From the NCBI GenBank assembly GCA_963740255.1, contig CAVUDO010000002.1, positions 1,116,001 to 1,180,000 of the forward strand: a stretch of 64,000 bases of DNA, given 5' to 3'. Of the stretch, positions 26,558-36,532 are shown in pieces (position 1 is the stretch's first letter; the number at the start of each line of letters is the position of its first letter). The notes under the pieces are model-generated. The model did no database searches. It saw nothing but the letters and a program-made list of their open reading frames with translations, and had not been told where the DNA came from. The translations under genes were made by a program, and so were the position numbers. Source of the stretch: CAVUDO01 sp963740255 (GTDB lineage: Bacteria; Actinomycetota; Actinomycetes; Mycobacteriales; Cryptosporangiaceae).

Positions 26558-27820
26558 TCAGCCCATCCGGCGGGCGAACAGTGCCCGGACCTCGCGCAAC
26601 GCCAGGTCGACGTCGTCCTCGAAATAGCCGGCCTGGACCAGCCCGAACTGGCCGGGGGCCAAGTCGGAGTCGGAGATCTGCCCGCCGCTGCGTCCCTCCA
26701 GGGTGGCCTGGATAGCGTCGAAGAGCCGTTCCACCTGCTGCGGGTCGTACCCGGACCCGAAGCGGCGCGGACGGAACCCCGCACGCAACTCCGCGACGGC
26801 GGCCTTGTCCTCGTTGGTGAACGGCGAGGGATACCCTCCGCCGCCCACGGCGGACATCTCCACGGTCATGTCCTTGCCGTGCCGGCCGCCGTACGGGTCG
26901 TGACCAGTGATCGGACGGGCCGGCGGCAGCGAGTCCTGGAACGACTCGGGGAACGGCTGACGACCGGGCGGGGGACCTCCGTGCGGTTCCCCACGGCGTC
27001 CGCCCCGCGGTGGCGCGCCGGGGCCGGGAACCACTGCCCCGGGAACCACCCCACCGGCGGCCAGGCCGGCGGCGGCGAGGCCGGCGGCGCCGATCAGGGG
27101 CGAGGAACCGCTGGTCTCCGGGTCGCGGTAGTGACGGTCTTCGCGCGGATCGGGGTGGTAGCCGGGTTGGCCGCGGTAGTCGGGCTCGCGCCGGTACTCC
27201 GTGTCGCGGGCGAAGGCCGGCTCGCGGCCGTCCCGCGGCGGCGGTGCGCCGCGGTCGTCGCGGGCGTACTCGCGGTCGTAGTCGCGGTCGTCCCGGTAGG
27301 CGGCCGGCGCCTCCCGGTAGGGCTGGCGCTCGTCGCGGTAGCCGGCCCCCCGGTCGTCCCGGTATCCGCGCTGTTCCGCGTAGTCGCGGTCGTCCCGGTA
27401 GGCGGCCGGCGACCGGTCGTAGGCCGGCGCCTCCCGGTAGGCGGGCTCTTCGCGGTAGGAGCGGTCGTAGACCGGCTCGTCGCGGTACTCCCGCTCGGCG
27501 ATGAAGTCGCGGTCGTTGTCGCGGTAGGCGGACGGACCCGCCTCCAGCGCCCGGAAGCCGTTGGAGCCACGGGCCGGCAGTCCGGACGACAGCTCCTCCA
27601 GCTCCTTCTCCAGCCGGTCGAGATGGAGGTCGACCTGCCACTCGTCGTATCCCCCGAACCTGGTCCGGAACACCACGTCGCGAACGTCGGAGGCGCTGAC
27701 CGGCTCGCCCGACGGCCGGCGGCTGAGCGTCGACTCGGCCCGGTCGAGGAAGTCGTCCACCTCGTCGACCTTGTAGCCACGCTTCAACGCCTTGCGACGG
27801 AATCTGTCGCCCTGGGCCAT
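26558..27820 (-). CDS. DivIVA-domain protein with two DivIVA motifs and Tyr/Arg/Asp-rich repeats
   Basis: 420-residue protein. A DivIVA-type motif lies at the N-terminus (FRRKALKRGYKVDEVDDFLD) and a second near the C-terminus (FRPRRFGSGYDPQQVERLFD). Between them, about residues 95-250 are a low-complexity tract with repeated AYRDDRDY/YRDE units and then a Gly/Pro-rich section. DivIVA modules of this kind occur in actinobacterial polar-growth or envelope proteins. ATG at 27820 follows GGAGG. It is five bases downstream of rlmN and probably cotranscribed. Partners are unknown. Confidence 0.8.
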   Translation of the reverse strand: MAQGDRFRRKALKRGYKVDEVDDFLDRAESTLSRRPSGEPVSASDVRDVVFRTRFGGYDEWQVDLHLDRLEKELEELSSGLPARGSNGFRALEAGPSAYRDNDRDFIAEREYRDEPVYDRSYREEPAYREAPAYDRSPAAYRDDRDYAEQRGYRDDRGAGYRDERQPYREAPAAYRDDRDYDREYARDDRGAPPPRDGREPAFARDTEYRREPDYRGQPGYHPDPREDRHYRDPETSGSSPLIGAAGLAAAGLAAGGVVPGAVVPGPGAPPRGGRRGEPHGGPPPGRQPFPESFQDSLPPARPITGHDPYGGRHGKDMTVEMSAVGGGGYPSPFTNEDKAAVAELRAGFRPRRFGSGYDPQQVERLFDAIQATLEGRSGGQISDSDLAPGQFGLVQAGYFEDDVDLALREVRALFARRMG

Positions 27821-27825
27821 CGTCC

Positions 27826-28932
27826 TCATACCTCCACTGCCGCGAGCTGGCCGCATGCGCCGTCGATCTCCCGGCCACGGGTGTCTCGCACCGTGGTCGG
27901 CACGCCAGCGGCACGCAGCCGGCGTACGAACTCCCGTTCGACCCCCTTCGGACTGGCGTCCCAGTCACTGCCGGGCGTGGGGTTGAGCGGGATCAGATTG
28001 ACATGGGCGAGCCTGCCCCCGAGCAGTCGCCCGAGCAGGTCCGCGCGCCATGGCTGATCGTTCACGTCCTTGATCATGGCGTACTCGATGGACACCCGGC
28101 GGCCAGTTCGCTCGGTATGGTGCCAGGCGGCCGCCAGGACCTCGGCCACGTTCCACCGGTTGTTGACGGGTACGAGGGTGTCGCGCAACTCGTCGTCCGG
28201 AGCGTGCAAGGACACCGCGAGAGTCACCTGCAGGCCCTCCTCGGTCAACCGGCGGATGCCCGGCACCAGGCCGACCGTGGAGACGGTGACGCCGCGCTGG
28301 GACAGGCCGAACCCATGGGGCGCCGGGTCGGTCAGCCGCCGCACGGCGGCCAGCACCCGCTCGTAGTTCGCCAACGGCTCGCCCATGCCCATGAACACCA
28401 CGTGCGAAACACGCGTGGGCCCGCCCGGCACCTCCCCGCCGGCCAGCACCCGACCGGCTGAGACCACCTGCTCGACGATCTCGGCCGTGGACAGGTTGCG
28501 GGTCAGCCCCGCCTGGCCGGTCGCGCAGAACGGACAGGCCATGCCGCACCCGGCCTGGCTGGAGACGCACACGGTGGCCCGGGCCGGATAGCGCATCAGG
28601 ACGCTCTCGAACAACGCCCCGTCGAAGCCTCGCCAGAGCGTCTTGCGGGTCGTACCGCCGTCGCAGGCGATCTCGCGCACCGGCGTGAGCAACGTGGGCA
28701 GCATCGCCCCGGCCAGCGACCCCCGCGACGCGGCGGGGAGGTCGGTCATCGCCGCGGGGTCGGCGGTGAGCCGGGTGAAGTAGTGGGTGGAGAGCTGGCC
28801 GGCCCGGAAGGCCGGCTCTCCCAGTTCCTTCACGGCGGCACGCCGAGCAGCCGGGTCGAGATCCGCGAGATGTCGCGGAGGTCTGGCCCGGCGGGTCGGT
28901 GCGTGGGAGACCAGCGGGAGAGGTGTCGTCAT
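27826..28932 (-). CDS. rlmN: Dual-specificity 23S rRNA/tRNA adenine-C2 methyltransferase
   Basis: 368-residue radical SAM enzyme that methylates A2503 of 23S rRNA and A37 of some tRNAs. The CxxxCxxC cluster is in SSQAGCGMACPFCATGQAG. The resolving cysteine is near the C-terminus (DTRGREIDGACGQL). Other family motifs are FMGMGEPLANY and SLHAPDDELR. Length matches RlmN. It is followed after five bases by the DivIVA gene. Confidence 0.96.
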   Translation of the reverse strand: MTTPLPLVSHAPTRRARPPRHLADLDPAARRAAVKELGEPAFRAGQLSTHYFTRLTADPAAMTDLPAASRGSLAGAMLPTLLTPVREIACDGGTTRKTLWRGFDGALFESVLMRYPARATVCVSSQAGCGMACPFCATGQAGLTRNLSTAEIVEQVVSAGRVLAGGEVPGGPTRVSHVVFMGMGEPLANYERVLAAVRRLTDPAPHGFGLSQRGVTVSTVGLVPGIRRLTEEGLQVTLAVSLHAPDDELRDTLVPVNNRWNVAEVLAAAWHHTERTGRRVSIEYAMIKDVNDQPWRADLLGRLLGGRLAHVNLIPLNPTPGSDWDASPKGVEREFVRRLRAAGVPTTVRDTRGREIDGACGQLAAVEV

Positions 28933-29114
28933 CGCCTGCCCATTGTCACACGGCTGACGGGGGCCGCGGGGCGATCTGGGCGCGTGGTGTGAGCGCCGTT
29001 ATCCCGCCGAAACGGGCATAGCAGACTGGCGACAGGAAGGTTGAATCTCACCGGTCTGGCCCGCGGGCGGCACGGTCCAGGCGACGCAGCAGGCCGGGCC
29101 CGAGGGGCGCACCC

Positions 29115-30146
29115 TCAGCCCGGCGGGGCGAAAAGTTCGAGCAGCAGGTACGCGGTCGGCGCCGCCAGCAGCAGCGAGTCGAGCCGGTCCATCAGGCCGC
29201 CGTGGCCCGGCAGCAGCGTGCTCATGTCCTTGATCCCGAGGTCGCGCTTGAGCATCGACTCGGCGAGGTCGCCGAGCGTCGCGGCCACCGCGAGCGCGAC
29301 GCCGAACAGCACTCCCTGCCACCACGACGCGTCGAAGAAGAACACCAGGAAGCACACCCCCGCGACGGCGCAGGCCAGCAGCGAGCCGGCCATGCCCTCC
29401 CAGGACTTCTTGGGGCTCACCGTGGGCGCCATCGGATGCCGGCCGAACAGCACGCCGGCGACGTAGCCGCCCACATCGCTGCAGACCACGGTTGCGACGA
29501 ACGCGATCACCCGGTAGGCGCCGTCCTCCGGCGTCACCAGCAGCACGGCGAACCCGGCCAGGAACGGGACGTACACCGCCACCAGCGCCGCCGCCGTGAC
29601 GTCGCGCTGGAAACCGACCGGACCGTCCGGGATCCGCCACACCACGACCGCGACCGCCGTGAGCAGCAGGCCGAGCAGCAGCGCCTCGACGCCCGCCGCC
29701 CAGGCCATCGCCGTCGTCGCGACCCCGCCCACCAGCAGCGGCACCGCCGGCGGCCGCGCCTCGATCGGCTGGATCGCGCGGATCAGCTCCCAGCCGCCCA
29801 GACCGGCCGCTGCGGCCAGCACCAGCACGAACGCCGGCCGGTAGGTGAACAGCGGCACGATCACCAGCACGGCCAGGCCCACGCCGACGCCGATGGCGAC
29901 CGGCACGTTCCGGCCGGCGGAGCCGGTCGTGGGCTCCTCGGCGGGCGGCGCCGGTGGCGGCGGGGACAGCGCGGGATCCAGGCCCGGCACCTCCACGGTC
30001 GGGCCCTCGACCCCACCTCCGACTGGCTGGCCGCCCGACGCCGCGATGGGCGGGGCCGGAGCGGACAGCGCGGCGCCGCGGCGCCGCCGGTGGCGTCCGC
30101 CGCGGCCCGGGACCGGTGTGGTCACCGTGGGCTCGAGGTCGGTCAT
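29115..30146 (-). CDS. cdsA: Phosphatidate cytidylyltransferase
   Basis: 343-residue integral membrane enzyme making CDP-diacylglycerol for phospholipid synthesis. The cytosolic N-terminus of about 90 residues is Pro/Gly/Arg-rich. About eight hydrophobic helices follow. The CDS signature is split as SPKKSWEGMAG, then GDLAESMLKRDLGIKD, then LPGHGGLMDRLDS. ATG at 30146 is chosen because it starts just before the basic linker; the open frame upstream overlaps frr. It lies 25 bases after frr in the rpsB-tsf-pyrH-frr-cdsA order. Confidence 0.95.
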   Translation of the reverse strand: MTDLEPTVTTPVPGRGGRHRRRRGAALSAPAPPIAASGGQPVGGGVEGPTVEVPGLDPALSPPPPAPPAEEPTTGSAGRNVPVAIGVGVGLAVLVIVPLFTYRPAFVLVLAAAAGLGGWELIRAIQPIEARPPAVPLLVGGVATTAMAWAAGVEALLLGLLLTAVAVVVWRIPDGPVGFQRDVTAAALVAVYVPFLAGFAVLLVTPEDGAYRVIAFVATVVCSDVGGYVAGVLFGRHPMAPTVSPKKSWEGMAGSLLACAVAGVCFLVFFFDASWWQGVLFGVALAVAATLGDLAESMLKRDLGIKDMSTLLPGHGGLMDRLDSLLLAAPTAYLLLELFAPPG

Positions 30147-30171
30147 CGCGCGGGTCGCTGGGGCACCGGAC

Positions 30172-30729
30172 TCAGACCTCGAGCAATTCGGCTTCCTTGT
30201 GCCGCATGAGGTCGTCGACGTGGTTGACGTACCGGCCGGTGGTCTCGTCGAGTTCCTTCTCGGCACGATGCACGTCGTCCTCGCCGGCCTCGCCGTCGCG
30301 GCCGATCCGGTCCAGCTCCTCCTTGGCCTTGCGGCGGATGTTGCGGATCGAAACCTTGGCGTCCTCGCCCTTGTGCCGGGCTACCTTCACCAGGTCGCGG
30401 CGGCGCTCCTCGGTGAGCTGCGGGAAGAGCACCCGGATGATGGTGCCGTCGTTGGTGGGGTTGACGCCCAGGTCGGAGTCGCGGATGGCCTTCTCCACCG
30501 CGGCGAGCTGACCGGCGTCGTAGGGCTTGATCACGGCCATCCGCGCCTCGGGGACGGTGATCGAGGCGAGCTGCGGCACCGGCGTCATCGCGCCGTAGTA
30601 GTCGATGAAGACCTTCGCGAACATCGAGGGGGTGGCCCGACCCGTCCGGATCGACCCGAGGTCCTCCTTCGCGACCTCGACCGCCTTCTCCATCTTCTCC
30701 TCGGCCTCGAGGAGCGTGTCGTCGATCAC
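30172..30729 (-). CDS. frr: Ribosome recycling factor
   Basis: 185-residue factor that splits post-termination ribosomes with EF-G. The three-helix bundle begins LLEAEEKMEKAVEVAKEDL. The hallmark IRTGRATPSMF, the domain II segment YYGAMTPVPQLASI, and the C-terminal EERRRDLVKVARHKGEDAK are all present. GTG at 30729 is chosen for the AGGAGG nine bases upstream and because it gives the normal 185-residue length. Confidence 0.97.
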   Translation of the reverse strand: MIDDTLLEAEEKMEKAVEVAKEDLGSIRTGRATPSMFAKVFIDYYGAMTPVPQLASITVPEARMAVIKPYDAGQLAAVEKAIRDSDLGVNPTNDGTIIRVLFPQLTEERRRDLVKVARHKGEDAKVSIRNIRRKAKEELDRIGRDGEAGEDDVHRAEKELDETTGRYVNHVDDLMRHKEAELLEV

Positions 30730-30864
30730 TGCGTTCGCCTCCTGTAGAGCCGCGTCCGAAGGCGGGCTGGGTGCCGTCGGATCAGGCACGCGGCGGTGGC
30801 GGGACGGGGCGGTGGCGCCACACTCCGCCGCGGAACCGTCGCACCGCTGCGGCAACACAGTACG

Positions 30865-31659
30865 TCAGGCGGGCGACAGCGTGGTCACCACGGTACCGAT
30901 CCGCTCCCCCCGGACGGCCCGGGCGATGTTGCCCTCCACCAGCAGGTCGAAGACCACCAGCGGGAGGTCGTTCTCCATGCACAGGCTGATCGCCGCGGCG
31001 TCGGCCACGCCCAGCCCGCGGGACAGCACCTCGGCGTAGCTGATCTCGTCGAAGCGGACCGCCGCCGGATTCTTCTTCGGGTCGGAGTCGTAGACCCCGT
31101 CGACCTGGGTGGCCTTGAGCACGACCTCGGCACCGATCTCCAACGCGCGCTGCACCGAGACGGTGTCGGTGGAGAAGTACGGCATGCCGGCGCCCGCGCC
31201 GAAGATCACCACCCGGCCCTTCTCCAGGTGCCGGATGGCCTTGCGCGGGATGTAGGGCTCGGCGACCTGGGCCATCGTGATCGCGGTCTGCACCCGGGTC
31301 TCGATGCCCTGCTTCTCCAGGAAGTCCTGCAGCGCGAGGCAGTTCATCACCGTGCCGAGCATGCCCATGTAGTCGGCCCGGGGCCGGTCCATCCCCCGTT
31401 GCTGGAGTTCGGCACCGCGGAAGAAGTTGCCACCCCCGACGACAACGGCCACCTGCAGGCCCTGACGGGCGACGTCGGCGATCTGCTTGGCGATGGCCTG
31501 GACGACGTCCGGGTCGACGCCTACCCGGCCTCCGCCGAACACCTCGCCGGAGAGCTTGAGCAGCACCCGCCGCCAGTGCCGTCCGCCCGGAAGGCCGTCC
31601 TCGGCGTTCGGGGGGTACGGGACCGCCTCGGCGGGCACCGCCTGCGGGTCGGGGGTCAT
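30865..31659 (-). CDS. pyrH: Uridylate kinase (UMP kinase)
   Basis: 264-residue cytosolic kinase making UDP from UMP. The N-terminal LLKLSGEVFGG, GGGNFFRG, and the nucleotide loop KATQVDGVYDSDPKKNP are typical of the bacterial hexameric enzyme. An extra 25-residue N-terminal extension precedes the core; a start closer to the core is possible. It follows tsf across a 171-base gap with a strong hairpin, and precedes frr. Confidence 0.96.
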   Translation of the reverse strand: MTPDPQAVPAEAVPYPPNAEDGLPGGRHWRRVLLKLSGEVFGGGRVGVDPDVVQAIAKQIADVARQGLQVAVVVGGGNFFRGAELQQRGMDRPRADYMGMLGTVMNCLALQDFLEKQGIETRVQTAITMAQVAEPYIPRKAIRHLEKGRVVIFGAGAGMPYFSTDTVSVQRALEIGAEVVLKATQVDGVYDSDPKKNPAAVRFDEISYAEVLSRGLGVADAAAISLCMENDLPLVVFDLLVEGNIARAVRGERIGTVVTTLSPA

Positions 31660-31724
31660 CGCGACGTCAGCCTTTCTGGTCGGACCGGCGGCTTGCTGCC
31701 CCCGCCGGCGCGAAGATCCGTCCG

Positions 31725-31777
31725 GACCCGCAGGGAGGCCGCGGCGAGATCGTTCACCGGCGGCCTCCCTGCGGGTC
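31725..31777 (-). terminator. Strong hairpin between tsf and pyrH
   Basis: Arms 31725-31742 and 31760-31777 are perfect 18-bp reverse complements with a 17-base loop. It sits downstream of the rpsB-tsf pair in their direction of transcription and should stop or attenuate read-through into pyrH. No U-tract is visible. Confidence 0.75.
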
Positions 31778-31830
31778 GCTTCTGTCGGGCGGGGCGGCCG
31801 CCGGCGCGGGGCGCGGAGCCGACCCGACGG

Positions 31831-32661
31831 TCAGGCCTGCCCGACCTCGAAGCGGGCGAACCGGGAAACGGTGACGCCCGAGTCGGCCAGCACGGCCTTC
31901 ACGTTCTTCTTGCTGTCCTGCACCGAGGACTGCTCGAGCAGCACGGTGTCCTTGTAGAAGCCGTTCACCCGACCCTCGACGATCCTGGGCAGGGCGGCTT
32001 CGGGCTTGCCCTCCTCGCGGGCGGTCGCCTCGGCGATCCGCCTCTCGCTCTCGACCACCTCGGTCGGGACCTCGTCGCGGGTCACGTAGAGCGGCCGCAT
32101 CGCGGCGATCTGCATCGCCGCACCGCGGGCCGCCTCGGCGTCCGGACCGTTGAACTCGACCAGTACGCCCACCTGCGGCGGCAGGTCGGGGCTCTTGCGG
32201 TGCAGGTAGGTCGCGACCTCGCCAGCGGCGCCGCCGAGCACCACGACCCGGCGCAGCTCCAGCTTCTCGCCGATCACCGCGGAGGTCGCGTCGATGCTCT
32301 CGGCGACGGTCTTGCCGTCGGCCAGCGTCTCCTTGAGCAGCGCGTCAACGCTGCCGGACCGGCTGGTCACGGCCGCAGCCACGATGCCTGCCGCCAGCGC
32401 CTGGAACTGCTCGTTCTTCGCGACGAAGTCGGTTTCGCAGTTGAGCTCGATCATCGCGCCGTCGGCCGCGGCGACGAGGCCGTTGCCGGCGGTCCGCTCG
32501 GCGCCGCGCTTGGCGGCCTTGGCGGCGCCCTTGATGCGCAGGGCCTCGACGGCCTGCTCGAAGTCGCCGTCGGTCTCCTCCAGCGCCTTCTTGCAGTCCA
32601 TCATTCCGGCGCCGGTGAGTTCGCGGATCCTCTTGACGTCCGCGGCGGTGTAGTTCGCCAT
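31831..32661 (-). CDS. tsf: Elongation factor Ts
   Basis: 276-residue guanine nucleotide exchange factor for EF-Tu. The N-terminal UBA-like domain (YTAADVKRIRELTGAGMMDC, then KKALEETDGD) and the core motif ELNCETDFVAKNEQF are unmistakable. ATG at 32661 opens the normal sequence. It follows rpsB with a hairpin-bearing 76-base spacer. Confidence 0.98.
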   Translation of the reverse strand: MANYTAADVKRIRELTGAGMMDCKKALEETDGDFEQAVEALRIKGAAKAAKRGAERTAGNGLVAAADGAMIELNCETDFVAKNEQFQALAAGIVAAAVTSRSGSVDALLKETLADGKTVAESIDATSAVIGEKLELRRVVVLGGAAGEVATYLHRKSPDLPPQVGVLVEFNGPDAEAARGAAMQIAAMRPLYVTRDEVPTEVVESERRIAEATAREEGKPEAALPRIVEGRVNGFYKDTVLLEQSSVQDSKKNVKAVLADSGVTVSRFARFEVGQA

Positions 32662-32701
32662 GTCCCGTTTCTCTCAGTGTGTGAAGTCGGATCAGTGCTG
32701 T

Positions 32702-32730
32702 CCTCCCGGCGGGGCCGGCCCGCCGGGAGG
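32702..32730 (-). terminator. Perfect 12-bp hairpin between rpsB and tsf
   Basis: Arms 32702-32713 and 32719-32730 pair perfectly around a 5-base loop, in the 76-base rpsB-tsf spacer. It could be a partial terminator that lowers tsf relative to rpsB, or an RNA-processing structure. Confidence 0.6.
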
Positions 32731-32737
32731 AAGCGGG

Positions 32738-33607
<870 letters not shown>

Positions 33608-33900
33608 GATGGCTCGTCTCCTTCTGTCGGTGCCAGCGGCTTGCGCGGCCGGCACGGCCTCGGTTGATGCGGCAGCCGGCTGGCTGCCGCCCTGGCGCCC
33701 TGCCGGTCGAGGTGCCCCCGAGGGGACCGAGGTGACCGGAGTTCGAGACGTGGAACTCGATGGGCGCGCGAAGTCGACCCACTGCAAGTGAGTCGCTCAG
33801 GCGAGTCTACGCGTCCCGCTCGCCGGGGGAGAAATCGTGCGGTGGGACTGTGTCCGGCGGACCCGATCGCCGCCCGTCAGACCCGGCGCGCCGAGTGTCG

Positions 33901-34527
33901 TCAGCTGGCCGCGGCGGCCGCCGCGGCCAGCGTCAGCACGCCGGACGCCGCGATCAGCACCGACGACCGGCCGAGCACAGCCAGCCAGCGACCCGATTCC
34001 GCGTCGCCGCGCACAGCCGCGGCATCGGCGGCGAGCCACCCGGCGCCGGTCGCCAGCAGCAGCACCCCGACGGCGGACAACACCCCGGCCACCACGCCCC
34101 CCACGCTGGGCACCGGCGCGAGCGCGGCCCGCCAGCTCAGGATGAGCGCCGGAACGGCCAGCGCCGCCACCACCAGGCCGAGCGACGCGAGCACGATCGC
34201 GAGCGGGCCAGGCGGCCAGGCGCCACCCCGACGACGGGACGGCGGAGCGCTCGGGTGGGTCACCGGGGCGCCGTACATGGTGGCGTCGTCCGGGCGGCCA
34301 CCCGGCCCGTCGGCACCCGGCGGGACGGCGTGCCCCTGGGCGTCGAGCAGGCCGAGGCGCTGGAGCACCGACTCGGTCTCGGTCCAGGAACGGGTGCCCG
34401 CCGGGATCTCCTCGGTGGCGGCCTCCGCCGACCCGGCGGCGCTGTCCGGGACCGCGGCGATCCGGGCCGACCGAGGAGTGCGACCTCGCTGGCCGGCTGG
34501 GCCTGGTTGCGGTGCGTTCTCAGCCAT
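33901..34527 (-). CDS. Hypothetical membrane protein
   Basis: 208-residue protein of no family I recognise. The first 95 residues are hydrophilic and Pro/Gly/Ala-rich, including a leucine-zipper-like SVLQRLGLLDAQG segment. Three hydrophobic helices follow (about 100-125, 135-160 and 175-205), and the last runs to the very end as an alanine string. ATG at 34527 follows GGGGAG. It lies upstream of rpsB on the same strand and divergent from the M23 peptidase gene, from which it is separated by 298 bases. Confidence 0.65.
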   Translation of the reverse strand: MAENAPQPGPAGQRGRTPRSARIAAVPDSAAGSAEAATEEIPAGTRSWTETESVLQRLGLLDAQGHAVPPGADGPGGRPDDATMYGAPVTHPSAPPSRRRGGAWPPGPLAIVLASLGLVVAALAVPALILSWRAALAPVPSVGGVVAGVLSAVGVLLLATGAGWLAADAAAVRGDAESGRWLAVLGRSSVLIAASGVLTLAAAAAAAS

Positions 34528-34825
34528 GGAGTTCTCCCCTAGCGGTCCGGCGGGCGGGCGTCGAAGACGGCAGGTGGGGCCGGCGCCAGGAACAGAACCG
34601 GCCAGGTCGCGTCCGTGAGCGGGCCCCACCCTACGCCGGGCCCACCGGGGACCGTCCAGAGAACCGCGGGCCTCAATGCCCCACGGTCGGCACCGGTTCC
34701 AGCCCACGGAACGCTGAATTCGTCGGCGGGCTCTCCATCCGCCGACTTTCCCCAACGGGCCTCGCTGTCCACAGACGGCGTTGCCGCGGCCGGGCGGCAC
34801 CCGACACGCTGGGATCGTTCGTCGC

Positions 34826-35542
34826 GTGACGAGACGACGACACGCTCTGCGGGCACTGGTCATCGTGGCGATGTGCCTCGGCGGGGTGGTGGGTGCAGGC
34901 ACGCCGGCCCGAGCGTCGTCGAACTGGCGGTGGCCGCTGGACGGCCTGCCCGCCGTCACGCGGCGCTTCGATCCTCCCGCGACTCCGTACGGGCGGGGCC
35001 ACCGTGGTGTGGACCTGGCCACCGTGCCGGGTGCGGCGGTGCGGGCTGCCGGACCGGGCGTGGTGTCCTTCGCCGGGACGCTCGCGGGCCGCGGAGTGGT
35101 GGCGGTGCGGCACGCCGACGGGCTCCGCACCACCTACGAGCCGGTCGCTGCCACGGTACCGGTGGGTGTGCGGGTGGCTGCCGGAGCGCAGCTGGGCACG
35201 GTGGGGGGTGGCCATCTGGGCTGTCCCGCCGCGGCCTGCCTGCACTGGGGCCTGCTCCGCGGCCGCACCTATCTCGATCCGTTGAGTCTGCTGGGCGTCG
35301 GCCCGGTGCGGCTGCTGCCGCTGGCGGGTGCGGCACCGGACTCGGCTGGCGCGGCTCGCTCGGACTCGCGTGGGCCGGCCGGCCCGCTGGGGGGCGTGGT
35401 GCTGGTGCTCGGGGCCGTGGGGGCTCTCGGTCCGGCGGCGACACCGGACGAACGTGCCTCAGACGAACGTGACCTCGCTCGCCAGCTGTCACCCGCGCCT
35501 GGGGGGCCTGACGCTCAGGCGCGCGGGTGCGCCTGGCGGTAG
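34826..35542 (+). CDS. M23-family peptidase-like secreted protein
   Basis: 238-residue exported protein. A signal peptide (about 1-32, ending near PARASS) is followed by a LytM fold. GHRGVDLATVPGAAVRAAGPG has the first His and Asp metal ligands, but the second metal motif reads CLHWGLLRG, so the first His of the usual HxH is Cys. This variant is common in the actinobacterial M23 protein beside rpsB and may be weakly active or only bind peptidoglycan. A C-terminal hydrophobic stretch lies at about 193-210. GTG at 34826 is chosen for the basic leader. The 3' end overlaps convergent xerC by 28 bases. Confidence 0.85.
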   Translation: MTRRRHALRALVIVAMCLGGVVGAGTPARASSNWRWPLDGLPAVTRRFDPPATPYGRGHRGVDLATVPGAAVRAAGPGVVSFAGTLAGRGVVAVRHADGLRTTYEPVAATVPVGVRVAAGAQLGTVGGGHLGCPAAACLHWGLLRGRTYLDPLSLLGVGPVRLLPLAGAAPDSAGAARSDSRGPAGPLGGVVLVLGAVGALGPAATPDERASDERDLARQLSPAPGGPDAQARGCAWR

Positions 35543-36456
35543 GCCTGTCGCAGCCGGTCCACGCTGACGTGGGTGTAGATCTGGGTGGTCGCCAGAGTGG
35601 CGTGACCCAGGAGTTCCTGGACTTCCCGCAGGTCGGCACCGCCCTCCAGCAGGTGGGTCGCGGCGGTGTGCCGGAGCCCGTGGGGCCCGAGGTCGGGGGC
35701 GCCCGGCACCTGCGCCAGGCGCGCATGGACCAGCCGGCGGGCGGTCCGCGGGTCGAGTCGACCGCCGCGCAGGCCCAACAGGAGCGCCGGGCCACTGTGC
35801 GGCGCCGCCAGCGCCGGCCGGCCGCCAACCAGGTAGGCGCGCAGCGCCCGCTCGGCCGGTACGCCGTACGGGACCGTCCGTTCCCGGTTGCCCTTGCCGA
35901 TCACCCGCACCACCCGTCGCTCGCGATCCAGGTCGTCGACGTCCAGCCCGCAGATCTCGCCGACCCGGGCGCCGGTGGCGTACAGCAGCTCCAGCACCGC
36001 CGCGTCGCGGAGGCCGGCCGGGCCGTCGCCGTCCACGGTGGCCATCAACGCCTCGGCCTGCACGGCGTCGAGCACATGCGGAAGGCTCGCCGGCAGCCGG
36101 GGACTGGCCAGATCTGGCCCGGGGTCGGCCGGCGAACGGCCGGTGCGGTGTGCCCACGCGGTGAACACCCGCGCCGCGGCTCCGCGCCGCGCCAGGGTCC
36201 GCGGTGCCGCGCCCGTCGCCCGGCTCCGCGCCAGCCAGCTCCGCAACACCGGGACGTCGAGCGCCGCGAGGCTCCCGGCACCAGTCCGCCCGAGGTGGTC
36301 GAGCAGGCCCACGACATCGGCGACGTAGCCGCGGACGGTGTGATCGGCCACCCCCCGCTCATGCCGCAGGTATCGTTGGAAGGCGTCCACCGCGGTGGCG
36401 AAGACGTCCGGGAGCGCCGCGCGGACGTCCGCTGTGCGAGGACGGGAGCTGGTCAC
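35515..36456 (-). CDS. xerC: Tyrosine recombinase XerC
   Basis: 313-residue recombinase that resolves chromosome dimers at dif sites. The N-terminal SAM-like core-binding domain (FQRYLRHERGVADHTVRGY) is followed by the catalytic domain with Arg in TGARVGEICGL, Lys in IGKGNRERTVP, HGLRHTAATHLL, GHATLATTQIYTHV and the nucleophile Tyr in that last motif. GTG at 36456 gives the normal length. Its place between dprA and rpsB is the conserved actinobacterial location, so it is not part of the mobile element. Confidence 0.93.
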   Translation of the reverse strand: MTSSRPRTADVRAALPDVFATAVDAFQRYLRHERGVADHTVRGYVADVVGLLDHLGRTGAGSLAALDVPVLRSWLARSRATGAAPRTLARRGAAARVFTAWAHRTGRSPADPGPDLASPRLPASLPHVLDAVQAEALMATVDGDGPAGLRDAAVLELLYATGARVGEICGLDVDDLDRERRVVRVIGKGNRERTVPYGVPAERALRAYLVGGRPALAAPHSGPALLLGLRGGRLDPRTARRLVHARLAQVPGAPDLGPHGLRHTAATHLLEGGADLREVQELLGHATLATTQIYTHVSVDRLRQAYRQAHPRA

Positions 36457-36532
36457 CCCTGGACCGTCCGGCCGGCGACGGACGGGGTCAAGCCGCCACA
36501 CCGCATACCAGTCGACATGCGGTCGGCCCAGT

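Noticed and set aside
35515..36456. xerC as a second integrase of the mobile element
   Set aside because: It lies outside the att sites, in the conserved dprA-xerC-rpsB order of Actinobacteria.
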